Assembly: GCF_048128805.1 (NCBI RefSeq)
Contig: NC_135997.1
Location: forward strand, 22,055,315-22,119,314
Source: Centroberyx gerrardi
Taxonomy: Eukaryota > Chordata > Actinopteri > Beryciformes > Berycidae
Reading direction: 5' to 3'
DNA length: 64,000 bases
Both the position numbers and the translations under genes were made by a program. Below the pieces are notes generated by a model that made no database searches, was not told the DNA's origin, and saw only the letters and a program-made list of their open reading frames with translations. Positions 22,501 through 32,889 of this stretch are shown here, piece by piece; the stretch's first letter is position 1, and every line of letters starts with the position of its first letter.

Positions 22501-25500
22501 TCCTAACAGGTAAAACAATACACCAAATGATTGAAATTGCCCCATTTGTGTGGTACAGGAGCACCACAAGATAAACAGCAGTCAATGCTTCAGGTCATTC
22601 CCATGGCGAATCTGTTCAAGTAATGCCTGGAGAGATGGGCTGTGTTCCTGTTTATTTACAGCAATTAACTATGGTAATTAAAAGTACTAAACTGTGCCTA
22701 GTAAGTGGGCATTCTCATTCTTTCATTTCTCTTAGTTTCTCATCAGTTTGCTTTTCACTGTCCAGCAGACTTGTTTTCTTTTCTCTGGCTGAATGGCGGA
22801 GGCTGTTGGACTTTGCGATGAAGGTAAGTTTGCTAGTGGTCTCCGCCTTGTCCGCTTTCTCCAGGGCTTTGGCATCAGCCTCAACTCTAGCTCTCTTTTT
22901 TTTCAATTCACCAAGTTGATAGCTGCACAAGGTTCTTTCCTTTCATTCCGGCCGCTATTCCGCTGTCGGGAAACATAGCTCTGAAAAGCTCACCTGTGTT
23001 AGCACACGAGCTGTACGAATAATGTGAGTCCATCGTCTTCAGTACCCACATCACTTCAGCCGATAGCAGATCATTGGATGCGGCAATGGATTGGTTGAGC
23101 GTCGGTTGAAGTTGTCTCGCAGCTATACCGATGCTTGCCGTGCTGGTAGAAGCGGTAACGTTATCTGGCCTGGCTATGGCAGGCGTGAAATATGTGCCGA
23201 CGCTGGCAGTCTGTTGAGCCACCTTTTGGTTGTCTTCATGCTTTTTCCCCTTTAGCATGGCTGACCAGAGCCGCTTCCCCCATGTTGCCAATGTCAAACG
23301 TTTTGGTGCAGAGCCTACATCCAGCGCGGCTAGGGTCTGCCTCTCTCTTGAGCCATGTATTACATTTGGCGTTCGAAAGTCATACATTATTGAACACGCA
23401 CTTCCCAGGCATTTTTGCGGATAAGCAAACTGCTAGCACTTGCTAACTTTACTCGCTCGTTTCCCGCCGCCAACTAGATGCATGTGCCAATGTGTATCAC
23501 GTGATACTAGTGAAGTTTCAACGGTCACGCAGCCTGTGCAGCGCAGCACTAGATTTTAAATTAGTAATACAAGGAATGTATTTCGCGTGACGTTAGACAT
23601 GTTTTGGGATTTTTATGAACATATTTTAAACAATAGCCAAAAACAGTGTATATTCAAAACTTTTCCAAAACATTCTGTTAATTCCAAACCATTTCCAGTT
23701 TTTCTAATTTCATAACTTTTCCAGGAATTTCATGACCGTGGGAACCCTGGAAGTCATATAAAACTTATAATTGCGATTATCATAACCACAACATCCAGCA
23801 ATATTATCAGAATTATAATTTTGGCCATAATTCTGCAGACCCAGTACAACCTGACTAAAGCAATGCTGCCTCTGATGCATCTCAATGACAAGACAGAGAG
23901 CCTACCATGGCACAGGCTGGATGGTGTTGTCTTGCAGACCGAGGGACAGGTCAGGCTCGTCTTGCTCATCAGATGTAGACCCTTCTGCGTCGTCTTCTTG
24001 CTGCATACGTCTTTTCTTGATAAGCTGTTTTGCAGCCTGGTGTACATACCATAATGCAACATGAGTACAAGGACATGCACTTCTGCAACAACATTGCCAC
24101 TCTACAGTGTTGTAACTGCTTGCACTGATGGGCTGAACTAGGGTTGAGGCCCTGAAACAGGCAAATGTCCCATTGTTTCCAGTGTTATTTTAAGTAGCAC
24201 TGATGCTTGGGGATCAAATTTTGGTTTCTGTTCCACATCCCTTCTAATTTTGTTTCTGGTGCAGTTTGCAGTGTTGAAAACATTTTTGTTTGGATATTTA
24301 GTTGTAATTAATAGAGTTGCTTGAAAGGACTTGCAATGCAATTTTGAAAGGTGTACAGGTTTCATACCTCATTGACTTCCACTAGCATTGCAAAGAAATG
24401 CAAACAAGAGGCTGGTGCAAGTTTCTCAGTAACTAAAACTCATCTGAAAACTTTTTGAATGTCCTACGAGCATTCTTGAAAATCTTGAACCATTCCTATA
24501 ACTTGTGCTTGATACATAGCATTTACCTTGTGGAGAAAGGGAACAGTGGGCGGACAGAGGCTTTCACAAAACTGCGCCATCTCTTCCTTGAACTTGCGGA
24601 AGGTGATTTGCTCCAGGACTTCATGCGTATTACTCTTCTGATTGATCAGACCCATGAATATAGCTTTCTGCAGAGAACACACATCTCATGTCATCTCAGT
24701 GACTTGCACTGTTCCTTGTGAGGTTCAACACATGATAGGGTTCACAATACAACATATCAGAAATTAAGTTAAAACTGGTTAAATGCATTTATTAAATGCA
24801 CAAGAACACTGTCTTATTAGCCTGCAAGGACATTAAGATTTATTTGTAACTGTTGAGGCTCAATTTTTGCTCTACACTGCCATGTTCCACTTGCTGCGTG
24901 CTCACACCAAAAGCGGCATGAACAGTGCCGGGTGCTCTGGTCGCTGGCTGTTGCCAGGGGGTGGGTTGTTCAAGCAGCGCTGCAGACATCAAGTTCGGTT
25001 TGTAGTAGAGCTATTCGGCAGGCCGCTCATGAACTGTGACATGCATTATCAAATTAACAATTTCCCCTGTTTAGCAAGCAAAATGTACCTCGTCTATATT
25101 TCCAGACAACACTCCTTTTTTTTTTAAATGCTGTTTTACTTTCCACTATAGTGCGCATTGTAACTGAATTAGAATCACTTCGTTGGTTCTTTGCACTCAG
25201 TTCACAGTACAACAAACAAACAAAGACGGATCATAACTGGGAAACCGGAGACAGCAACAATCAGTTTCTCCTCCTTGTCAGAATGGGACAAATATCTGAT
25301 ATGAACTTACATTGCGAGATGTTACAGCGAGGAGAAAATAAAGTCCCCCTCTGCAATTGGTAGCTGCTTCAGCGCATCGTTGCTAATTGGCATAAACGTA
25401 ACCTCAGCTCAACTTTAACTCATCGCTGTAATCACTGGCATCGCGGCGGTCACCGCTGCGTCGGCTGCCTCTCGTCGTCAGTTCTCATTGAAAATGAATG

Positions 25501-28500
25501 ACTGCCGGCCGCTTTTGTAGCTCATGATGCTTTTGGTGTGAGCACATGGTTAGTGGTTCCACTTTGTGAATTTTAGTTACAGATGCCAAGTTGTAGTGTC
25601 ATATCACATTATGAATACTTAAATGTATTACAGTTTTCTGCTACATACTTTGCATTTTTTCTATATCACAATGCATTGTGTGGCTATACTGTATTATACA
25701 TAATCTCAATCCAGTTAGAAATTATCAAGGTTCAATGTGAATTCAGTAACCACGAGAGAACTAGTTCATATCTGATTGAAATAATGGAAACTATGCAATT
25801 ATGTAGTGTGCATGCTTTCCCACTCAGTGGCCTCACCTTGCCAACCATTCCTTTGGGAATTTTGAGGAGGACTTCTTTTGCCTTTTCAAATTCTTTATTT
25901 TTTAGGCAAATCACCACCAGCTAAGGAGCAAAACACAAACAACTTGTCAAGAAACTTTGTGAATGCAAATATTTTTAAACAAGTGAGCTAGCATCTTCTA
26001 GGTGCTCAGGTGGAGGGGTTAGGTGGGGAAACTATGTTGTCTTTAAAAACTTATTAACAGCAAAGTGCTGTGGTAGCACATTGCTGTTGTAACTAAGAAT
26101 CGCTGACCAAACTATTTAATTAATGTGCTGACTTAGCCACTAAGGGCAGAAAATCACTGAGCTACTTCTTGGGATGTGGATGTACAGCACACAAATGTGA
26201 AGCTGGCTCATACTTGTATGACTTCTACCGTACTGTCTGGTGTACGAGTGCACACTGCATGTCCCTTATGTAGGTCTCTTAGGGATCAGGGAAACGGTGC
26301 ATACTTTAATATGCATACCAACGAACACACAGAGCCCGAACTCTTACTTCTGAGCACCAAATAAAAAATCACAACAGCCCACAGCAAGTCATTAGTTGTA
26401 GGGTACTGTGCCGATTCTCTGGACCTGAGGAGCCCTGGCACCAAAACTGCCAGGATTAGGATTTCCATTTCATTCTGGGTCCATCCATACTAAAACTGTA
26501 TACAGTTGTTAAAGCACGTGTAAAGCACCTTGGATAAAAGTGTCACCAGATATTATTATTAGTGGTGGTAGTAGTAACAGTAATAATCATAGTAGCAGCA
26601 GTTAAAGATTACTCCTGGAACAACTATATAATCATCCAAGTTTCTTCTACACCATGTAAAAGTTCAGCTAGGGCTATTAGAGTTGTTTATGAATGAATGA
26701 ATGGTATTAGTATCCCTACAGGACATGAATGTGAGGTAAACACCAAACTCACCATTTCTTTAATTGAAGTGAATACTTGCTCCAAATCCTGCTGAGGAAT
26801 ACTGCATTCCTGGCACATGTTCTCCAGCACCTGCATGGCCGATTCCAATGGAGTGACCGAATCATCGGACTCAAATGACAAATCTGTAGACAGAAAGACC
26901 AACAATATTGATTGTAGTGTCTCGCCCTGATATATACGGGGCTAGACACTGGATGTATGCTTAAATTATGACTTAAGGAAAAGCCTTAAAACAGATTTTA
27001 CAAGGTATTATTGTTTCCTGGTGGGCAAGGAACATTAAAGTCCCCATGAAATGAACTCCCATTACCTTTACTTCATGGAAAACAGAGTATCTTTAATGGT
27101 GACCGCATGGTGCACCAGTTGGCGTAAATAAAAATCCAACCAATATAATATCACTGATTTTGAACCTCACTGCGTTATGCCCCGCCCCAACAGGAAATAC
27201 ACCAAATCAAGGAAATAATGATGCGGTTTCATGGGGTCATTAAAATTCAAAATTTTGGCATGGAGTTTGACATAACATTCTCTCCCATATAAAGACAGAA
27301 AATTGCATATATTGAGGTTCAATAAACTCAGGACATGTAAAGAAATTCCTTACAGTTCTTCATGTTGACTAAATTAGAGTGTCCGTCATTAATGTCTTCA
27401 TGTTTGTGACTTTATGTGGGGGCAACTATCACACCTTTAGTGGCTAGGTCAGGGAGTGAGGTGACTGTGGGATGAAAGCAAATCTCACCTAGTTTGTCAC
27501 CATCGTTTATCCGGGAGAGAAACTGCATTATTCGAATCTTTGTCGGCATGACTTCTGTGGATTCCATAGGTCGAGGTAAGACAGCTGTAACAGGAGGATT
27601 CATTAGCTTGTCATTTTCCCAACAAATTATGAGTTCAGGAAGATTATAAGTAATTTCAACATTCATAGCTGGCCCTCCAGTTATCCTGTTGTCTACTGTC
27701 TCCAAAATACACCGTGGAGCAGTCACAAGCACCCTCAGCACTTCGGTCCATATATATATATATATAAAAATTATCCAGGGAATGTGAACTGAGTGTGGAT
27801 GCTCTTTTCCAGCAACCACAGTCTTGTATCGTTGGCCTCTAAGCAGATTAAGTGCCTCACTCAAGGGGACCTCAACAGTGCTCTGGAGCAGGTTATGTTC
27901 CAGGGCAGGAAGGAATCCCAAAATTTCAATTATTTGCATTTCATTGCATCTTGAGTCCAAATGGAGTAAAGTACAGGAGTAAATTCTTGACAAAATACTG
28001 TGCATCAAGCAGCAGCTGGTCAAAAGCGGGTTCTGATACAATGTCTTCATCCTTGAGTATTTACAAAACACATTTTGCACTGCCACTCTGTCCAAAATCT
28101 AATATTTTATTAGTCAAATTCCTCATATAAACAAGCCATGACAATAAAGGCTTTTTAAATTTTGCGCTTTTAGTCTCTTCCCTCCTTACTGGATTTAGAC
28201 TTTAGACATGCATACAGATCAGGAGTTTACTTTTTTCTCACTGGAGGTTTCTATGCTTTTGTTTCTTTGCTAGCATCTCAGTTTTCTACAGCCCTTTCTT
28301 CTATATTTGCTATTGACTTTGAACTGCATACTCACTCCCTACTGCACTGTAAACACAATTTAGGTGTTAAATGTCTAAAATTTCCTAAATTAGGTTCTTG
28401 ATGTAAGCCTACCTTTACGTTGTCGATACTGCAAATTCTTATTTCAGTAATAAATATTTTTTGTTTTACCCCAGGCTTATAAAATGATGGGATACAGCAT

Positions 28501-29397
28501 AATTCATCAAATGTAAAAAAAAAAAATATAATCTCGTGTGTAAAATGCCAAATTCATTTTTAGAAATTATTTTTTTTAAAAACAGGCTACACCTCATCTA
28601 ATACTTTGTTCGCCCCTAGTTACAACCAATGTGCTATCACACCTCTGAAATTTGCTTACATTTGTAACACGTGTGTGTACACGTGTTACAAAAAAATAAA
28701 TCAATAACTAATAATAAAAACAATAACTATGTAACATTTGATTGGATGGAGTGGTCAGTTTGTGAGACATACTAAGTTTTTACATAAGTTAGATAAGATA
28801 AGAGTTAGTTAAGATAAACATACTCAAAGGAGGAAGGCATCGTGTCAAAATCAGTTTTTACAGCCGCGTCTTGCGAACTTTTACCCTCCGTGTTTTTACA
28901 CTGGATACTCTCGGACTCTTGTTGAGATTCAGACATTCAGCCTGTCAGACAATGAGCCTCTTCTACAGACTTCTCCCTGTGTTTTGGTTCATTGAGACAT
29001 GCTAAGTTAGCTGTTGGGTACTTAGCCAATGTTTAGCTGCCTACAAGAATCATACCGTCGCTAACAAACACGAAACAGTGAATTAAAATGGGGCTCTTAT
29101 TTCCTAACAGTTAGCTAACGTCAAGCAGGTAGTTAGCTAAAGTTGCTTGCTTGGCTGAGCAGAGGAGTGACTAACGTTACAGCTTGGCGAGGGAGCAAGC
29201 TAGCAACTTGGATAGGAAGCAGTTTGCTACTCACTCTCAAGTACATCTCTGATTCCACAGAAATCTGAGTATTGCTCATTTTTGAATAACTTTATCGCCA
29301 GAAACACATAATAATCCACGAGCCAGCGGTTGACGATAGATTGGACACTTGGCTGCTGGTTGTTTGTTTTCTTCGCGACGATTTCGTTTGCCGCCAT
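16596..29397 (-). CDS. terf2: Telomeric repeat-binding factor 2 (TRF2), shelterin subunit
   Basis: Thirteen exons join with unbroken phase to 660 aa (human about 542): 29397-29235, 27584-27489, 26883-26753, 25920-25837, 24667-24527, 24036-23906, 21480-20923, 20692-20585, 19568-19446, 18298-18152, 17578-17496, 17393-17335 and 16754-16596. TRF2 binds duplex TTAGGG repeats as a dimer and shapes and protects the t-loop. The TRFH dimerisation domain fills about residues 20-245, with IRDVLETVLPRPM, FLSRINDGDKLDLSFE, VTPLESAMQVLE and VICLKNKEFEKAKEVL. The hinge has a RAP1-binding-like RLEAAYKALA (about 262-271) and a TIN2-binding-like YTVALLVMEPDSQ (about 364-376). The C-terminal Myb/telobox domain is at about 605-658 (AWSDEETQ, GEGNWSKI, LKDRWRTMKKL). 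LKNKEFEKA and TPLESA favour TRF2 over TRF1. The Gly/Arg basic N-terminus of mammalian TRF2 is absent: the protein starts MAANEIVAKK, with an in-frame stop at 29415-29413. Exons 8 and 9 are tandem duplicates. Introns carry several mobile elements. Confidence 0.97.
18569..19203. mobile_element. Fold-back MITE in terf2 intron 9
   Basis: Terminal inverted repeats of about 40 bp bound the element. The left end reads CACTCACTGGGCAAAATAAT from 18569, and the right end, read on -, begins CACTCACTGGCCAAAATAAT from 19203. Both continue into ACACCAGTTTTCCATAAAAC. Further inside, a second pair of complementary blocks ('ttatcaaataataataatt' against 'attatttgataataatatg') makes most of the 635 bp self-complementary. 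There is no transposase. The CACTCACTGGCCA start is typical of abundant fish non-autonomous DNA elements. I could not define a clear target duplication. Confidence 0.8.
19262..20692 (-). repeat. Tandem duplication covering terf2 exons 8 and 9 and flanking intron
   Basis: Exon 8 (20692-20585) and exon 9 (19568-19446) share a 42-base core encoding LS(A/E)DSEEDPLGSVA with only two base differences, and both end near a basic VRK segment. Similarity continues into the adjoining introns: 'gtatcttcaatccaataaat' near 20,400 against 'attcaatccaataaatgaca' near 19,270, 'ttccacaagtgggtgatgaaaa' against 'ttctacaagtggtgatgaaaa', and a shared 'gcatttggacttac' donor region. The unit is about 1.1 kb. Both copies keep phase 2 at each end, so both can be used without a frameshift. 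Confidence 0.8.
19683..19760 (+). repeat. tRNA-like SINE head in terf2 intron 8
   Basis: 'tcagctcggtcggtaaagca' resembles a tRNA A-box arm, and 'cgagttcagatcctgg' about 50 bases later resembles a B box. This is a diverged SINE head, not a usable tRNA. Confidence 0.55.
21626..21641 (+). other. Telomere-like GGGTTAGGGTTTAGGG motif in terf2 intron 6
   Basis: Two overlapping TRF-type half sites (AGGGTT in TTAGGGTTT, flanked by GGGTT and TTAGGG) lie about 145 bases upstream of exon 7 of the gene encoding the telomere-repeat binder. See findings. Confidence 0.6.
22372..22462. repeat. A-rich (AAAT)n low-complexity tract
   Basis: Repeated 'aaataaataaat' blocks interrupted by short non-repeat sequence, inside the hAT-like element. 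Confidence 0.8.
22715..23387 (-). pseudogene. Remnant coding sequence of the hAT-like transposon
   Basis: The N-terminal piece (159 codons, 23387-22908) and the following Lys/Glu-rich piece (71 codons, 22930-22715) overlap in different frames. They lack the RNaseH-like transposase core, consistent with an internal deletion plus frameshift. No intact transposase can be read. Confidence 0.6.
24898..25545. mobile_element. Candidate small DNA element with 17-bp inverted repeats in terf2 intron 4
   Basis: GTGCTCACACCAAAAGC (24898-24914) is perfectly repeated in inverse at 25529-25545, and 'catga' two bases further inside is also shared. A 9-base direct repeat, gttccactt, occurs on both sides (24884-24892 and 25556-25564), but not flush with the inverted repeats. 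There is no open frame of note. Element ends are uncertain. Confidence 0.55.
26395..26552 (+). repeat. SINE remnant in terf2 intron 3
   Basis: The tail 'tgtaaagcaccttggataaa' followed by 'agtgtcaccagat' is the common fish SINE 3' tail. It is followed by a short (ATT)n stretch and preceded by a diverged B-box-like sequence. The 5' limit is uncertain. Confidence 0.6.
27039..27239. mobile_element. TTAA-flanked MITE in terf2 intron 2
   Basis: A 201-bp insert lies between two TTAA tetranucleotides (27035-27038 and 27240-27243). Its ends are inverted repeats: AGTCCCCATGAAAT on the left and, read from the right, TGACCCCATGAAAC. There is no coding capacity. TTAA duplication is characteristic of piggyBac and Kolobok elements, so this is probably a non-autonomous relative of one of them. 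Confidence 0.75.
28661..28692. other. Perfect 32-base palindrome with two CACGTG boxes
   Basis: TTTGTAACACGTGT, a 4-base gtgt loop, then its exact complement ACACGTGTTACAAA. It lies in terf2 intron 1. It can form a hairpin in RNA or a cruciform in DNA, and holds two E-boxes. Confidence 0.85.
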
Positions 29398-29560
29398 AGT
29401 CACACAACGGGGTCAAAGACCTTAGTTTTGTCTGCGAATGCCTGAGATGAGCCAATGCCTTCAAAGCCACCAGCCGCGGCCCCGCCCAATTTAGCCCTCA
29501 GCCAATCACAAGCAAGAGCTGTGGAACTATTTCTTCTTCTCTATATTCATCGGCGGCTCG
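29398..29560 (-). promoter_or_regulatory. terf2 promoter region (TATA-less, three CCAAT boxes)
   Basis: CCAAT occurs at 29452-29456, 29486-29490 and 29502-29506 within 55 bases, with a GC-box-like cccgccc at 29481-29487. This is a typical NF-Y/Sp1 housekeeping arrangement just upstream of the terf2 ATG (29397). Transcription would run leftwards. The start site itself cannot be read. Confidence 0.6.
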
Positions 29561-30255
29561 CAAATCAGCCTCAAGATACATACCGCCACCAATGTACTGA
29601 AGAGTGTAGTGTCACCAGTTCTGGCAATACACATGAGACACATCTTGTGACAGTCTGGTGAAGAAAAATCACCTGTGAATATTCAAAATGTCAAAGTATC
29701 CTTTTAAACTTTACTCTCCACTCCTGTATCTGTGTCACGTCTCCATGCCCAGACACTTTCTGTACAAATGCATGGATCTCTGTAGATCCATTTATATGAA
29801 TACAAACACATTTTTGCACATATATCCATACAGGAGTTTTCTTATATTGTTTTCCTTCACATTCTCACACTCCTCTCATTTATTATATATTGCTCAAATT
29901 TAGATGTTTTTATAACTTTTCATATTACTTACTACACATTATTTCACAGGGTTTTCGTGTCAGTAAGTTGTACTTGTAGGCTACTACTGCTGGTGCTATT
30001 TAGCACACCTGCTTAATGCTGTAATCCACGCTTTCATCCATACATTTCTGTCTAATGTTCTAGTGTTGAAATTGTTGTTTGAGTTTATTTACATAAGCCA
30101 TTTGCTCTCACTGATTGATGGGGCCATTATAATTAAAGGTCAATCTGGTTTTGATGTCACATGGAGGGATGATGTATCTTGTTACTGATTGGCTTAAGGG
30201 GCTCCTGCATCATTCATGGGAGACAATAAATGCTTCACTTGTTACCTAAACATTA

Positions 30256-30510
30256 CCCTAGGAGGTAATGTTTTTGCCTGCGTCTGTGTGTTTGTCCGTC
30301 CGTCTGTCTGTTAGCAGGATATCTCAAAAAGTTGGGCATGGATTTGCACAAAACTTGGTATGAAGGTTGGTTATGGGCCAAGGAAGAACTGATCAACTTT
30401 TCATGTTGATTGGCCAAAAGGGGGCGTGGTTTTGGGAGTGGAATATCACCAAAAGGTGATTGTCACACATGGCGGAGGTCTGTGCTCTACTGAGCACATT
30501 TTCTAGTTCT
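30256..30510 (+). repeat. Dispersed repeat, copy B
   Basis: 'ctaggaggtaatgtttttgc' and 'gtctgtctgttagcaggat' open the copy. 'ctcaaaaagttgggcatgga', 'aaaacttggtatgaaggttg' and 'gggccaaggaagaactgatc' follow, and 'ggcggaggtctgtgctctac' closes it. Same block order as copies A (4.9 kb) and C (39.9 kb). Non-coding. Confidence 0.8.
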
Positions 30511-30576
30511 TTGCTGTATCCTTTTACTCTTTGCTGCCACAGCAGCCCATTTTCCCTGCAGTGAGCATTAATGCCG

Positions 30577-30622
30577 CATCTCATCTCATCTCATCTCATC
30601 TCTCATCTCATCTCATCTCATA
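30577..30622. repeat. (CATCT)n short tandem repeat
   Basis: About nine units of the CATCT/TCTCA pentanucleotide with one interruption. Confidence 0.9.
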
Positions 30623-30939
30623 CTTTGAAACTGTACAAAATTATCTCCTTCACTACTTTTAAGGACTCTATTGCAGAGATGCTCACACACACCTGCAACT
30701 GCATCCAAGCCCTTTAACTTCCAAACAATTATGTCTGTTCTCCTTTCATGACTTGTAATTTTATTTGGTTATTTGTTTGGTGTGTGGTTTGATTATTTCC
30801 TAGTTCCCATACTGTGTTGGTTTTCTCTGCCTCTGTGAAGTATGTATTCCAAATCATGGCTTTTAACATTTGTGTCTGATAGTCTTATCTGGATTGGTTT
30901 TTTTGTTTTTGTTTTTGTTTTGCTTGCTTTACTACTTGT

Positions 30940-31062
30940 TTTTGTTTTGTCTCCCTTTCCCCTTACCCTTCGAGAGGTCCTTTTGGCCTCTTGCCAGGCC
31001 ATCATTGTAGAATTTGTTCTTACTTGACCTGCCTGGTTAAATAAAGGTTACATAAAATAAAA
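30940..31062 (+). repeat. 3' tail of a fish retroposon
   Basis: It ends 'cttgacctgcctggttaaat' then 'aaaggttacataaaataaaa', a 3' end widely shared by fish LINE/SINE retroposons with an A-rich terminus. The body upstream is not recognisable. Confidence 0.65.
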
Positions 31063-32889
31063 AATCTCATGTCTCCTCTCTACTTCTCTCCTCTCCTCAT
31101 CTTTTCTCATGATCTCGTCTCGTCTCATCTCGTCTCCAAGGAAATTAAGAAGTGCTCCACTACATTCCCAGAATTGATCACCCATCCCTAATATCCTTGC
31201 CAAATCTATCCAGCCTTCTTGGCTCACAAAACCAGTCTTGATCTCTGTGATATCTGCAACAGTTACATTCCATTTTCTAACATTACGTTGACACTTACCT
31301 GACACACTCGCTGCAGTTAAATATAGAGTTGAATTCAACCCAATCGGTATCTGTCCTATCTGATCTGCTCTTCGCAGATCTGCAGCGTCCCACTTGTAAT
31401 GTTACCCAGTATGCGTCACTAAAACCCAGGCAGTAGAGAAAAGTGGCTTGATTGTGCATAATGAAAAACAATCGCATTTCATACTTTTAAATCAATCAAG
31501 TTTATTATGTAAAAGAATGTGACATTATAAAGACATTAGACATTATAAGATTATGAGACACATGAATTAAAAAACTCCAATATAATTCCACATTCCATTT
31601 ATATAGTTAATAAGTAACCTGTATACTTTGTTTATAAAGCTGAATGATTTTTGTTCTTGTAAGAACATTCTCTTAAAAGAATATGAAACATAAAACTCAC
31701 TTTTTTCACCTGTTAATCAATGTTCATGGCAAGTTCATGATGAAACACATCCATCATGGTCATAATCTTGACAATACATCACATAATGCTTTTTTCTTGG
31801 ATTTTCTGTGCAAATTCCATCTTACTGTCTCCAACTAGCGGCTGGAAAACCCTTGACTGAACAGGTTTACAGAATTTTGCACATCCATCATACACGGTCC
31901 AGCCTTTCCCACCCTTTCTCGCTCCTCATGCCACTTGTATTTTTCCAAATCACGCAGCAGGCGGAGAAAGGCTCAAACTGAGGCTATCATGACCCATCAA
32001 ATCATCATGATGCACTCCTTGATTCTAACACTGAGCATTAATATGTAATATGATATATACCCTGTAGCAGAATCCCAAATTTTAGATGTTAAGATTACAA
32101 TATCTGTATTTGGTCATGAAACAGGACTATTATATTGTGCAATACTGCTATAGATTAACCAAGTTTACCCAAATTACTCTTAGTATAGTCAACCCAAAAG
32201 ATGTATACCCAGCCAGTGTAGCAATGTTTGTCAATCAATGGTCGATAATTAAATTTGATACTACTATTTTCTATAGCTATAACTATAACTGCCTGTGGCA
32301 GTGCATTAGGCCTGCCACAGGCATTTTCTTATAATATTCTAATTACATTTCTAATGAGTTTCTTGTTTATTGTAATAAACACTTCTCGTTGGCTCTGGCT
32401 GTCATTTTGTCACAAACACCTGCAACTATTTTTTTTTTTATAACAGCTGTTGCTTGTCTACCAAGACATTTGTGTAGCTCCAAAACTGAACAGTATTTCC
32501 TGTTGTAATCTCAGAGGTTTTATATAGGAGCGAGACTCGTCTGTCTTTCATACTTCTGAACAAGCTGTGTGGTTGCCTTAGTCAACTTTACTCCTTCTCA
32601 TTTTGCAATTTTAGGATCAGTGAATTTTGTAACAGTTTTTGATAATTGTATATTTAAAATTAAGGTAATTGAGCTGATTGTGTCCCAATATAACATCAGA
32701 ATAGAGATGCAGTCCAGTCCAACAGAATATTTGCAGTAAATGATATTGTACCACATGTAAATGAGAAGCCAGCATTAAAAAAAGGCGCTGTGATATTGTC
32801 AGTTAGCTTTCAGTGCTGTGTCCCTTAGTCCTGCAATAAACAAACAAAAAGGTTTTACATTCTAATCACAAAATTCCTCTTAAAAACAT

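Larger units (their letters stand above)
21773..23749 (-). mobile_element. hAT-like DNA transposon, internally deleted, in terf2 intron 6
   Basis: Perfect 12-bp terminal inverted repeats CAGGGTTCCCAC/GTGGGAACCCTG bound a 1,977-bp element. It is flanked by the direct repeat gaagtc (21767-21772 and 23750-23755), a 6-bp target-site duplication. It is oriented on -, like the host gene. Inside are two pieces of a coding sequence: one with LFRAMFPDSGIAAGMK (about 23387-22908) and one that reads as a Lys/Glu-rich segment ending EKQTDEKLREMKE (about 22930-22715). The MFPDS-IA motif is one I know from N-terminal parts of hAT-like transposon proteins in fish. The catalytic core and zinc finger are missing between the two pieces, so the copy is non-autonomous. 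Class assignment rests on the CAGGG ends and this motif; the 6-bp duplication is shorter than the usual 8 for hAT. Confidence 0.78.
29561..32889. other. Intergenic region between terf2 and zdhhc7
   Basis: No coding exon recognised. It holds copy B of the dispersed repeat (about 30,256-30,510), a (CATCT)n tract, a retroposon tail near 31,000 and pyrimidine-rich tracts at 31,060-31,140. The rest is AT-rich unique-looking sequence. Confidence 0.6.

Noticed and set aside
27748-27768. (TA)n stretch as a promoter TATA box for the intron 1 open frame
   Set aside because: It is a simple TA repeat inside the open frame, downstream of its presumed start, so it cannot be its promoter.
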